This document shows, piece by piece, positions 1-5,503 of a stretch of 6,798 nt of DNA (within the stretch, counting starts at the first letter, position 1; every line of letters starts with the position of its first letter). The notes beneath the pieces are model-generated. The model saw only the letters and a program-made list of their open reading frames with translations, did no database searches and had not been told where the DNA came from. The stretch comes from an uncultured Ignavibacteriota bacterium (GTDB lineage: Bacteria; Bacteroidota; Ignavibacteria; UBA10030; UBA8401). The translations under genes and the position numbers were made by a program. The DNA lies in contig CAIVNT010000362.1 in assembly GCA_903907305.1 (NCBI GenBank), forward strand, positions 1 to 6,798, given 5' to 3'.

Positions 1-32
1 CTTGGTCATAAAGCTCTGATGCTCGTTTACGT

Positions 33-60
33 TTTTGTTCATCGCTTTGCATGAACAAAA
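33..60. repeat. Perfect inverted repeat upstream of ada
   Basis: TTTTGTTCAT (33-42) and ATGAACAAAA (51-60) are perfect 10-bp inverted arms separated by 8 nt. The U-rich arm comes first and the A-rich arm second, the reverse of a rho-independent terminator, and no T-tract follows on either strand. A protein-binding operator is therefore more likely than a terminator. The core TTCAT-N8-ATGAA recurs at 189-206 over the ada start codon. The binding protein is unknown. Confidence 0.55.
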
Positions 61-157
61 TATATGAAGTGTTGCTTAAAAGTACAAGTCCTAAGTCGTT
101 AATCTTATAAATATTTTTACGCTGAGTAATTACAAAAATTCCTTGTCAATTTTTCGG

Positions 158-187
158 TTGTCACCAATCCGCAGGAAGAACTATATT
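158..187 (+). promoter_or_regulatory. Candidate ada promoter
   Basis: TTGTCA at 158-163 and TATATT at 182-187 are separated by 18 nt and read as -35 and -10 boxes. The same stretch also fits a Bacteroidota-like layout of TTG followed 21 nt later by TATATTGT. Either reading puts the transcript start within about 10 nt of the ATG at 202, giving a very short leader. This agrees with the absence of a well-placed Shine-Dalgarno. GAAC (178-181) and GTTC (188-191) flank the -10 box as a small inverted repeat. A second TTGTCA at 143-148 has no matching -10. No match to the E. coli Ada box was seen. Confidence 0.4.
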
Positions 188-206
188 GTTCATAAAAAAC
201 CATGAA
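186..206. promoter_or_regulatory. Second TTCAT-N8-ATGAA site, over the ada start
   Basis: TTGTTCAT at 186-193 repeats the left arm found at 35-42 exactly. It is followed, after the same 8-nt spacing, by ATGAA at 202-206, the first bases of the ada coding sequence. The site overlaps the end of the candidate -10 box and the start codon. A bound repressor would block transcription. In RNA, the short stem could also mask the initiator AUG. Confidence 0.4.
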
Positions 207-1242
207 GCTGACACCGAACACTATGTATCAGGCGCTGCTGAAGAAAGATAGTTCTTTCGAAGGAACGTTCTACGCAGCGGTCAAAACGACCGGAATCTTC
301 TGCCGCCCGACCTGCACGGCTCGTAAACCGAAGAGGGAAAATGTTGAATTTTTTTCCACGCAAAAAGATGCTGTTCTGCACGGATACCGTCCGTGCAAAG
401 TCTGTTCCCCAATGACCATTCCCGGCGATGCTCCCGCGGAGATCAAGAAGGTCCTTTCACGTATAACAGATAACCCGTTGGTAAAACTAATGGACGGCGA
501 CCTCCTTTCCATGAACATCGAACCGAATAAGGTCCGCCGCTGGTTCAAAAAAAATCACGGCATTACCTTTCAGGGATATCAGCGGATGATGCGCATCAAC
601 AGTGCATTCAAAAAATTATCGGAAGGGAATACTATCACCACAGCAGCGTTTGACAGCGGATACGGATCGCTCAGCGGATTCAGCGATGCATTCCGTTCGC
701 TCATCGGTACAGCGCCCTCCGCTCATGCAACCACAGCCGTCATCACCATCACCCGGTTCACCACTCCGCTGGGACCGATGTTCGCCTGCGCAACGAACGA
801 CGGCATCTGTCTGCTGGAATACACGGACAGAAGAATGCTTGAACGGGAATTGCGGGATATTCGTAAACGATTGAACGGGACGATCCTATTCGGCATGAAT
901 AAACATTTGGAACGATTGCAGAAAGAGTTGCTGGAATATTTCGACGGTAAGCGGAAAAAATTCACTCTTCCTCTCGTCACTCCGGGAACAGATTTTCAAA
1001 ATGAAGCGTGGAAACAGCTGCATACCATTCCGTACGGTGAGACTGTCTCATACAAGGAACAGGCAAAACGCGTGAAGAATGCGAAAGCGGTCCGCGCAGT
1101 AGCGAATGCGAACGGATGCAACAGGATCTCCATCGTGATCCCCTGTCACCGCGTTATCGGCAATGACGGGACACTGACAGGGTACGGAGGAGGATTGTGG
1201 AGGAAGAAGTGGCTGCTGGATTTTGAGAAGGAACATGCATAA
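202..1242 (+). CDS. ada: Ada: alkylated-DNA repair methyltransferase and transcriptional activator
   Basis: This 346-aa protein matches full-length E. coli Ada (354 aa). Residues 1-75 form the Zn domain with all four cysteines (C34, C38, C65, C68). In the family, the first of these accepts methyl groups from DNA phosphotriesters and converts the protein into an activator. Residues about 78-175 are an AraC-type double helix-turn-helix domain. Residues about 182-346 are the O6-methylguanine methyltransferase domain, with acceptor C315 in PCHRVIG, arginine finger R298, the Asn hinge N307 and E342. Nothing essential appears to be missing. M1 is preferred because the spacing to the first cysteine matches E. 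coli; M8 (223) is the alternative. Neither start has a good Shine-Dalgarno: GGAAGA at 174-179 is too far away. The gene stands alone with no alkB or alkA beside it, and it converges on the aminopeptidase gene. It acts in the cytoplasm and probably regulates itself. Confidence 0.96.
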   Translation: MKLTPNTMYQALLKKDSSFEGTFYAAVKTTGIFCRPTCTARKPKRENVEFFSTQKDAVLHGYRPCKVCSPMTIPGDAPAEIKKVLSRITDNPLVKLMDGDLLSMNIEPNKVRRWFKKNHGITFQGYQRMMRINSAFKKLSEGNTITTAAFDSGYGSLSGFSDAFRSLIGTAPSAHATTAVITITRFTTPLGPMFACATNDGICLLEYTDRRMLERELRDIRKRLNGTILFGMNKHLERLQKELLEYFDGKRKKFTLPLVTPGTDFQNEAWKQLHTIPYGETVSYKEQAKRVKNAKAVRAVANANGCNRISIVIPCHRVIGNDGTLTGYGGGLWRKKWLLDFEKEHA

Positions 1243-1248
1243 AACAAT

Positions 1249-1299
1249 GCCACAGAGTGCACAGAGAATATTAATATTTACCTCTGTGTTCTCTGTGGC
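1249..1299. terminator. Long palindrome of CACAGAG units between convergent genes
   Basis: Arms 1249-1266 and 1282-1299 pair at 17 of 18 positions, counting one G-U pair. Each arm holds two copies of CACAGAG (or CTCTGTG) separated by 2 nt. The 15-nt loop contains the perfect palindrome AATATTAATATT (1267-1278). The structure starts 7 nt after the ada stop and ends 7 nt before the stop codon of the minus-strand gene. Read on the minus strand, the stem is followed by ATTGTTTT, a reasonable T-tract, so it can terminate the aminopeptidase transcript. The plus-strand tail is poorer. The modular CACAGAG arms also look like a dispersed intergenic repeat seen in many environmental genomes; that point is from memory and was not checked. 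Confidence 0.75.
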
Positions 1300-1306
1300 G
1301 AATATT

Positions 1307-2737
1307 CTATTTCAACGGCTGATTGCCGATCCCTTTTTTCTTCATCATCGTTTCGATGTCATTGATTTCACGCGGCGCGGCGGCGGAAAGATTCTCGCTT
1401 CCGGTTTCCGATACCAGCAGCACATCTTCAATACGGACGCCGATGTTAAAATATTTTGCGTCAACTCCGTCTGCCTTCTCCGGTATATAAATTCCCGGTT
1501 CCACTGTATAGAGCATACCCGCGGCAAGTGTTGGCTGTCCGACATCGTGCACATTTAGTCCCACCGCGTGACCGAGTCCATGATTATAGAATTTCTTGAA
1601 ACTTATTCCTTCTTTTTGTTTTGTGATACCGAGCGCAAATAATCCGTTCGCGATCACCGAATCCGCCGCCGCGGAGACATCACTCCAGTTCGCTCCCGGT
1701 TTCATCACTGCGATCGCCGCTTTCTGCGCATTCAGTACGATCTGATAGATCTCTTTCTGTTCCTTGGTGAACTTTCCGTTTGCGGGATACGAACGGGTCA
1801 CATCGCTGGAGTATCCGCGGTATTCCGCGGCGCAGTCCGAAAGGACGATGTCGCCGTTGTTGATCTTCTTCCTGTTGGAATTATAATGAAGGATCACGGA
1901 ATTCTCCGCCGCTCCGTTGATGCACGGATAACCGTAATACTCCGCCCCCTGCCGTTGGAACGCATATTCATACAGCGCCTGCAGTTCATATTCAAACATT
2001 CCCGGTTCAACGGATGCCATCGCCTGTTGATGTGCAATAGCGCTGATCTCTGTCGCTTTGCGCAGCATGTCGATCTCTTGTTTGGATTTGATGATGCGCA
2101 TCGTGTGCACCATCGCATTCGGGTCACGCAACTCTAACTTGGAATTGTTCCTCTTTGCGTTATCAATATATAATTGTACGGGCGATAATAGATCTTTTAG
2201 TGTGCCCGAAACATCGGAAGTGATCGATTGCACGTACAGATATTTGATACCCGAGAAGAGTGTCTGCTGAAACACCGATTTGAATTTTTCATTCACCACC
2301 GCCAGCTGAACACCGATCAGTTTCATTCCCCCTTCGGTGCCGTAGCGCCGTCCCGTCCATGCTTCCGCCATCGGATTCTTTGACTGCACAAAAAGGATCT
2401 CGTTTGAGGTCACTGTCGTGGTGTCGGTCACTTTCACGCGTATCCCTTTGGGAGACAGGATCAGTATGGAATTCGGTTCAGTGAATCCCGTCAGATAATA
2501 GAAATTGTCAGACTGACGGTAGAGATAATCCACATCGCCGTTCCGCATCCGTTCCGGCGCGGAGTAAAACACTGCGGCAGCATCCGAACCGATCATCTTC
2601 ATCACGGAATCACGCCGCGTTTTATATTCGGCAGGAGTGATGACATCCGTATCATATTGGATATATTTCAACGCCTCATTTTCCTGCGCAATCGCAAACG
2701 ACAGAAGTGCAAACACCGGTAACATGAATGATCTCAT
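1307..2737 (-). CDS. pepP: Exported Xaa-Pro aminopeptidase (M24B, aminopeptidase P)
   Basis: This 476-aa metallopeptidase of the aminopeptidase P type removes an N-terminal residue that precedes proline. Residues 1-17 form a signal peptide with likely cleavage after AIA, so it works in the periplasm or outside the cell, unlike cytoplasmic E. coli PepP. Residues about 35-190 are the AMP_N domain. The pita-bread catalytic domain runs from about 220 to 455. All five dimetal ligands are present: D301, D312, H390 (HGLGH), E413 (TVEPG) and E437 (RIED). Supporting histidines are H284 and H397. The ending AAAPREIND-IE is typical of the family. The frame is open upstream to 3010, but that part is antisense-like sequence over the preceding gene. 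The start at 2737 is set by AGGAG at 2743-2747, 5 nt away, and by the signal peptide. It probably has its own promoter in the 103-nt gap and may take up or recycle secreted proline-containing peptides. Confidence 0.95.
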   Translation of the reverse strand: MRSFMLPVFALLSFAIAQENEALKYIQYDTDVITPAEYKTRRDSVMKMIGSDAAAVFYSAPERMRNGDVDYLYRQSDNFYYLTGFTEPNSILILSPKGIRVKVTDTTTVTSNEILFVQSKNPMAEAWTGRRYGTEGGMKLIGVQLAVVNEKFKSVFQQTLFSGIKYLYVQSITSDVSGTLKDLLSPVQLYIDNAKRNNSKLELRDPNAMVHTMRIIKSKQEIDMLRKATEISAIAHQQAMASVEPGMFEYELQALYEYAFQRQGAEYYGYPCINGAAENSVILHYNSNRKKINNGDIVLSDCAAEYRGYSSDVTRSYPANGKFTKEQKEIYQIVLNAQKAAIAVMKPGANWSDVSAAADSVIANGLFALGITKQKEGISFKKFYNHGLGHAVGLNVHDVGQPTLAAGMLYTVEPGIYIPEKADGVDAKYFNIGVRIEDVLLVSETGSENLSAAAPREINDIETMMKKKGIGNQPLK

Positions 2738-2760
2738 GGATTCTCCTAAATTTTTGGTGC

Positions 2761-2770
2761 GACAATATAC
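2761..2770 (-). promoter_or_regulatory. Promoter-like element GTATATTGTC before the aminopeptidase gene
   Basis: On the minus strand GTATATTGTC lies 23 nt before the ATG of the aminopeptidase gene, a normal place for a -10/-7 box. The identical 10-mer occurs upstream of the Spy-like gene (5384-5393), and TATATTGT occurs upstream of ada. It resembles the Bacteroidota -7 box TAnnTTTG. No convincing -35 is seen; the nearest TTG is 23 nt upstream. The rest of the gap 2738-2840 holds the Shine-Dalgarno and a 10-bp palindrome, GAAATATTTC (2802-2811), of unknown meaning. Confidence 0.35.
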
Positions 2771-2840
2771 AACGATTTGCAGGAAACGGGAACAACCGGC
2801 AGAAATATTTCGACAATCGTCAAGGTTAGGCGGTATCGTT

Positions 2841-3977
2841 CTATCGAAGCAGGACCATCTTTTGTGTCTGGGAAAAGGTCGAGGTTTGCATGCGGCAGAA
2901 ATAAATTCCCGAAGCCAGATGTTGTTTGTCGTTCCCAAATTGAACGGTATACTTCCCTTGCTGCAACGATCCATCAACGAGTATTGCAATAGTGCGTCCA
3001 TTTGCATCATAGACCTTCAGCGACACCGGCGTTTCTGTATCGATTTGAAATTCAACATTGGTCGTTGGATTGAACGGATTCGGATAATTCTGTTTCAATT
3101 CGAACATGTTCAGAGAAGGTTCAGGGATCCGTTCGGCTCCCGTCAAACTGCCGTAATATGGTTTTACCAGGACGGTATCACAGAGCATCTGATAATAGAC
3201 CGGATCCTGAAGGATGTCAATCAGCGAAATATCCGCGCCGTTGATCTTCGCCATTCTCTGTACAAGACGGATGCCGTGACTGTAGTCGGCATATGTCTCT
3301 TCATGTCCGTTGTATGTCGACTGGATCGGTACGCCGTTCAGTTGATGCCATCCGTAAATAACGACAGGTCTCGGAACAGATCCTTTGATCCACGAATAGA
3401 CCTTCTTATCGATCACCACATCTTTCTTCGTCCCGCCGACAAGAGTTCCAAGCGGAAAGGACTGCAGCAATGGTTTTCTCAGCGCACTCACCGAATCGTT
3501 ATGCTGGTAGAATCTCGGCACAGTGACCATATTCGCATCGGGCGGGATCGGCTGCGGCGGAAGTTTCAACGCAGCGGCGATGTAGATCTGATCGACCATC
3601 TTTGCGGTCGGTAATGTACACTTCAGCATATTCGCGAGACGCTGTGCAAGGAGCGGTGTCATCGGCATCAGAACATAATCCGTGTCATGGCCGAGTGCAA
3701 GATAATCCGGTGTGACAAAATATTCCAATGTGTAGACTGTTCCGTTGATCGTTTTGACCGTAGAGATCTTTTTCAGCGTCCTCAGAAAATCCGGGATGTT
3801 TCCCTGCGCAATGATATTGAATAGTGAATCTTCCCGTGCCGCGAGGGATACACCCGACAGTTTCGAATAGAGCTGACTGCCGGTCAGTGCTGATGCTTTC
3901 CGTTCGGGCAAAGAAAGAATCTGCGCACTCAGTGCCGATGCAATGCATAGTGCAAGAAAGAAAATACGATTTCTCAT
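2841..3977 (-). CDS. T9SS-sorted secreted protein with an unrecognised central domain
   Basis: This 378-aa protein has a signal peptide at residues 1-18 (cleavage after LSA). Residues about 293-378 form a type A T9SS C-terminal sorting domain: QNYPNPFNPTT at 296-306, a VYDANGR strand, ASGIYF at 355-360 and the final KMVLLR. In known systems this domain directs export through the outer membrane by T9SS and is then removed, often leaving the protein anchored on the surface. The middle (about 30-285) is globular with no family I can name firmly. Its most conserved-looking part is VVIYGWH (205-211), then NGHEETYADYSHGIRLV (223-239), with H211, H225, D231 and H234 close together. A catalytic or metal site is possible but not shown. 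The start at 3977 has only a weak AGGG ribosome site at 3982-3985, directly after a terminator hairpin. The gene lies between a lipoprotein gene and the aminopeptidase gene, all for exported proteins. Confidence 0.88.
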   Translation of the reverse strand: MRNRIFFLALCIASALSAQILSLPERKASALTGSQLYSKLSGVSLAAREDSLFNIIAQGNIPDFLRTLKKISTVKTINGTVYTLEYFVTPDYLALGHDTDYVLMPMTPLLAQRLANMLKCTLPTAKMVDQIYIAAALKLPPQPIPPDANMVTVPRFYQHNDSVSALRKPLLQSFPLGTLVGGTKKDVVIDKKVYSWIKGSVPRPVVIYGWHQLNGVPIQSTYNGHEETYADYSHGIRLVQRMAKINGADISLIDILQDPVYYQMLCDTVLVKPYYGSLTGAERIPEPSLNMFELKQNYPNPFNPTTNVEFQIDTETPVSLKVYDANGRTIAILVDGSLQQGKYTVQFGNDKQHLASGIYFCRMQTSTFSQTQKMVLLR

Positions 3978-3980
3978 TAT

Positions 3981-4021
3981 GCCCTAAAATAGAAAAGGGC
4001 AAGCAGAAATGCTTGCCCTTT
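3981..4021 (-). terminator. Perfect 12-bp hairpin with T-rich tail abutting a ribosome-binding site
   Basis: AAAGGGCAAGCA (3994-4005) and TGCTTGCCCTTT (4010-4021) pair perfectly around a 4-nt loop (GAAA on plus, TTTC on minus). On the minus strand, the direction of the flanking genes, the stem is followed by TCTATTTT, as in a rho-independent terminator. It begins 20 nt after the lipoprotein stop and ends 16 nt before the ATG at 3977. The AGGGC at 3985-3981, the only ribosome-site candidate of the next gene, is complementary to GCCCT (4000-3996) in the 3' arm of the stem. An alternative pairing that hides the ribosome site is therefore possible. Confidence 0.8.
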
Positions 4022-4041
4022 CGGTCACTGATGACACTTTG

Positions 4042-4923
4042 TTATTGTTTCCGCTGTCCGTCGTGCAGATCGATCCCGAAATTTCCCCCTCCGTTAATGG
4101 AGAGCGCGCCTTCACCTTCACCGACTGTGACCGTGAAGTCGCGGTTGATAGAACGTTCCCTATAGGAATCGCCACGCTGGAATGTGATCGTTGCGGTGTA
4201 ATTTCCGCCGATCGTGCCGCTGATGGCGTGATGGAAATTGGCGCGCCACTGAGCAGGTGCTGACGGACGATAGCGAGGAGCTTTTATATTCACGCTGTTC
4301 AACGTCAGTGTTCCGGTATGCGTCCTGATCATGTTGCGCGTCATGATCGTATCAATCGAAGACCGAACGTATGCACTATCCAACGTGATCGTCACGGTAT
4401 CTTTATTCAGATTGGACGATGTCCACGCGCCTTTCAATTGGGTGAGCAAATGAGACACACGCGGATTCTTCATCATTCCCGTACCGCTGACGATCCTGAA
4501 TTTCAGTCCGGTGGCAGTATCGCTGCCGGTGACGAAGTTCCTCTGCACAGTCCCGTTCTTTTGGAACTGATACCGGTATTCCCGTGTGATCGAACGATGT
4601 ACGAGTGCATTGTCCGCTGAGCGGTTCACCGAAACAGACCACCATCCCGTGGTAGAATCATACACCGGTGTTCCCGCAGTGACCAGATCCGCACCATCCA
4701 TTACCGGTGCCGCTGTTGCAAATGCACCGCCGCCCCCGGCGATCATCACGTCGGCAAAATTCTCCGTAGCGCCGCCGCTTTCATCTCCGACCGCTGCCGA
4801 GATCGCTTCTGCGGCATCTTCGTACAACACGGAATTATCCGTAGGTTCCGTGCTCTTATCACATCCGGTGACAAACAATCCGGCAATGACAACAGTAACG
4901 AGCAATAATTTTTTGTTCTTCAT
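4042..4923 (-). CDS. Lipoprotein of unknown function
   Basis: This 293-aa predicted lipoprotein has a basic start (MKNKK), a hydrophobic core and the lipobox FVTGC, with lipidated C21 followed by Asp and a Ser/Thr/Pro-rich linker. A small-residue segment follows at about 35-85, including ISAAVGDESGG and a run of four glycines (63-66). From about residue 90 the sequence alternates polar and hydrophobic residues in short strands (for example 94-100, 174-182, 203-213, 240-249 and 261-268), suggesting a beta-sandwich or barrel-like surface domain. No catalytic motif or named domain is evident. Small Gly/Ala-rich lipoproteins of this style are common in Ignavibacteria-like genomes, from memory. 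The start at 4923 has AGGAG at 4929-4933, 5 nt away. The 29-nt gap after the Spy-like gene suggests co-transcription, and the transcript probably ends at the hairpin 3994-4021. Envelope location is well supported; the function is unknown. Confidence 0.87.
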   Translation of the reverse strand: MKNKKLLLVTVVIAGLFVTGCDKSTEPTDNSVLYEDAAEAISAAVGDESGGATENFADVMIAGGGGAFATAAPVMDGADLVTAGTPVYDSTTGWWSVSVNRSADNALVHRSITREYRYQFQKNGTVQRNFVTGSDTATGLKFRIVSGTGMMKNPRVSHLLTQLKGAWTSSNLNKDTVTITLDSAYVRSSIDTIMTRNMIRTHTGTLTLNSVNIKAPRYRPSAPAQWRANFHHAISGTIGGNYTATITFQRGDSYRERSINRDFTVTVGEGEGALSINGGGNFGIDLHDGQRKQ

Positions 4924-4952
4924 AATAACTCCTGTGTGTGATTGGAATGAGT

Positions 4953-5330
4953 TTATTGTCGTTCCTTCATTCGTTCTTCCATTTCTTTCTTCTGTTCTTT
5001 TCTCAACGTTTCAAATTTTGGCTTCTGATCTTTCGTCAGCAGTTTCATGATCTCTGCATCGGTCTTTTCTCTGCTCTTCATCATCGTCTCGCGCATCGCA
5101 TCGCGGTCGCCGTCGCTGTTCTCGAACGCTTTTCGCCCTTCCTCGCGTGCTTTCTGCATGATCTCTTTCACTTTTGCCGTCTGCTCATCGGTCAATCCTA
5201 CTCTTTCCTGGAGTTTCTTGATCTGTGCCTCACCGCGGCCTTCTCTTCCGCCGCCGGGCGGCTGCGCGAATATACCGATGGAAAGAATCACAGAGACGAT
5301 CAGAACGAAGAACAAACGGCGAGACTGCAT
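4953..5330 (-). CDS. Spy/CpxP-like periplasmic LTxxQ protein
   Basis: This 125-aa exported protein has a signal peptide at residues 1-22 (cleavage after IFA), then a flexible Pro/Gly segment (PPGGGREGRG), then a very charged, almost wholly helical body (about 34-125). Two LTxxQ motifs are visible: LTDEQ at 46-50 and LTKDQ at 98-102. Their spacing of about 50 residues is that of the Spy/CpxP family, whose members are small periplasmic helical proteins acting as chaperones or stress/metal sensors. The body is rich in Lys, Glu, Arg and Met. The start at 5330 has AGGAG at 5338-5342, 7 nt away. It is the first gene of the minus-strand block and probably an operon with the lipoprotein gene. No CpxA/R or RND transporter genes lie in the window, so a metal or envelope-stress role is inferred from the family only. 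Confidence 0.85.
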   Translation of the reverse strand: MQSRRLFFVLIVSVILSIGIFAQPPGGGREGRGEAQIKKLQERVGLTDEQTAKVKEIMQKAREEGRKAFENSDGDRDAMRETMMKSREKTDAEIMKLLTKDQKPKFETLRKEQKKEMEERMKERQ

Positions 5331-5383
5331 AACGTATCTCCTGAAGATGTTTTAAAAATCGTTGTTGTACTCAAGGCTTCTTT

Positions 5384-5393
5384 GACAATATAC
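5384..5393 (-). promoter_or_regulatory. Promoter-like element for the Spy-like/lipoprotein operon
   Basis: The minus strand reads GTATATTGTC here, 54 nt before the Spy-like start codon, and is identical to the element 23 nt before the aminopeptidase gene. It is a plausible -10/-7 box, giving a leader of about 40-50 nt that includes the AGGAG at 5338-5342. No clear -35/-33 partner is seen; the sequence upstream is AT-rich with a GTGTGTT stretch. Confidence 0.35.
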
Positions 5394-5401
5394 TGTATTG
5401 T
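5385..5401. promoter_or_regulatory. Inverted repeat in the divergent promoter region
   Basis: ACAATA (5385-5390) and TATTGT (5396-5401) are perfect 6-bp inverted arms around a 5-nt spacer. The repeat lies between the plus-strand -35 and -10 candidates and overlaps the minus-strand TATATTGTC box, so a regulator bound here could control both directions. It could also arise simply from two AT-rich promoter boxes facing each other. Confidence 0.3.
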
Positions 5402-5503
5402 TTAGTTTAACACACGATGTGCTTCACAACACCTGTTTTCGTGAAATTCTGCCAAAAAATACGTAATTTAAGAGTGATTTATCTGATATTGGATGGCATA
5501 TGT

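Larger units (their letters stand above)
5382..5411 (+). promoter_or_regulatory. Candidate promoter for the NADH dehydrogenase gene
   Basis: A perfect TTGACA at 5382-5387 is followed after 18 nt by TTTAAC at 5406-5411 (four of six consensus -10 positions). Transcription would start near 5418, leaving a leader of about 85 nt before the ATG at 5504. The -35 overlaps the minus-strand element of the divergent operon, so the two promoters would compete. The remaining leader (5412-5490) is AT-rich, and I see no riboswitch-like structure in it. Confidence 0.3.

Noticed and set aside
178..191. Possible Gram-positive-type LexA box (GAAC...GTTC) at ada
   Set aside because: The spacing is 6 nt instead of the 4 nt of that SOS box, and no other SOS feature is visible.
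1..201. Upstream gene end or small RNA before ada
   Set aside because: No supported open frame, ribosome site or tRNA/sRNA-like fold was found; only the inverted repeats and the promoter candidate stand out.
2738..3010. 91-residue N-terminal extension of the aminopeptidase
   Set aside because: It overlaps the end of the preceding gene, resembles no known domain, and would bury the signal peptide. AGGAG 5 nt before 2737 fixes the start there.
2637..3614. Long plus-strand open frame of 325 codons
   Set aside because: It is antisense to the T9SS cargo gene and the start of the aminopeptidase gene, both strongly supported. Its translation shows no domain, signal or sensible composition.
4586..5405. 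Plus-strand open frames of 154, 155 and 102 codons over the Spy-like and lipoprotein genes
   Set aside because: They are antisense shadows of genes with clear signal sequences, lipobox, LTxxQ motifs and Shine-Dalgarno sites.
5412..5429. Possible Rex (NADH-sensing) operator before ndh
   Set aside because: TTCACAA at 5423-5429 matches one half-site, but the expected TTGTGAA partner at 5412-5418 is essentially unmatched.
5417..5503. 29-residue N-terminal extension of the NADH dehydrogenase (start at 5417)
   Set aside because: The FAD motif begins just after the ATG at 5504, as in family members, and the extension covers the likely 5' leader.
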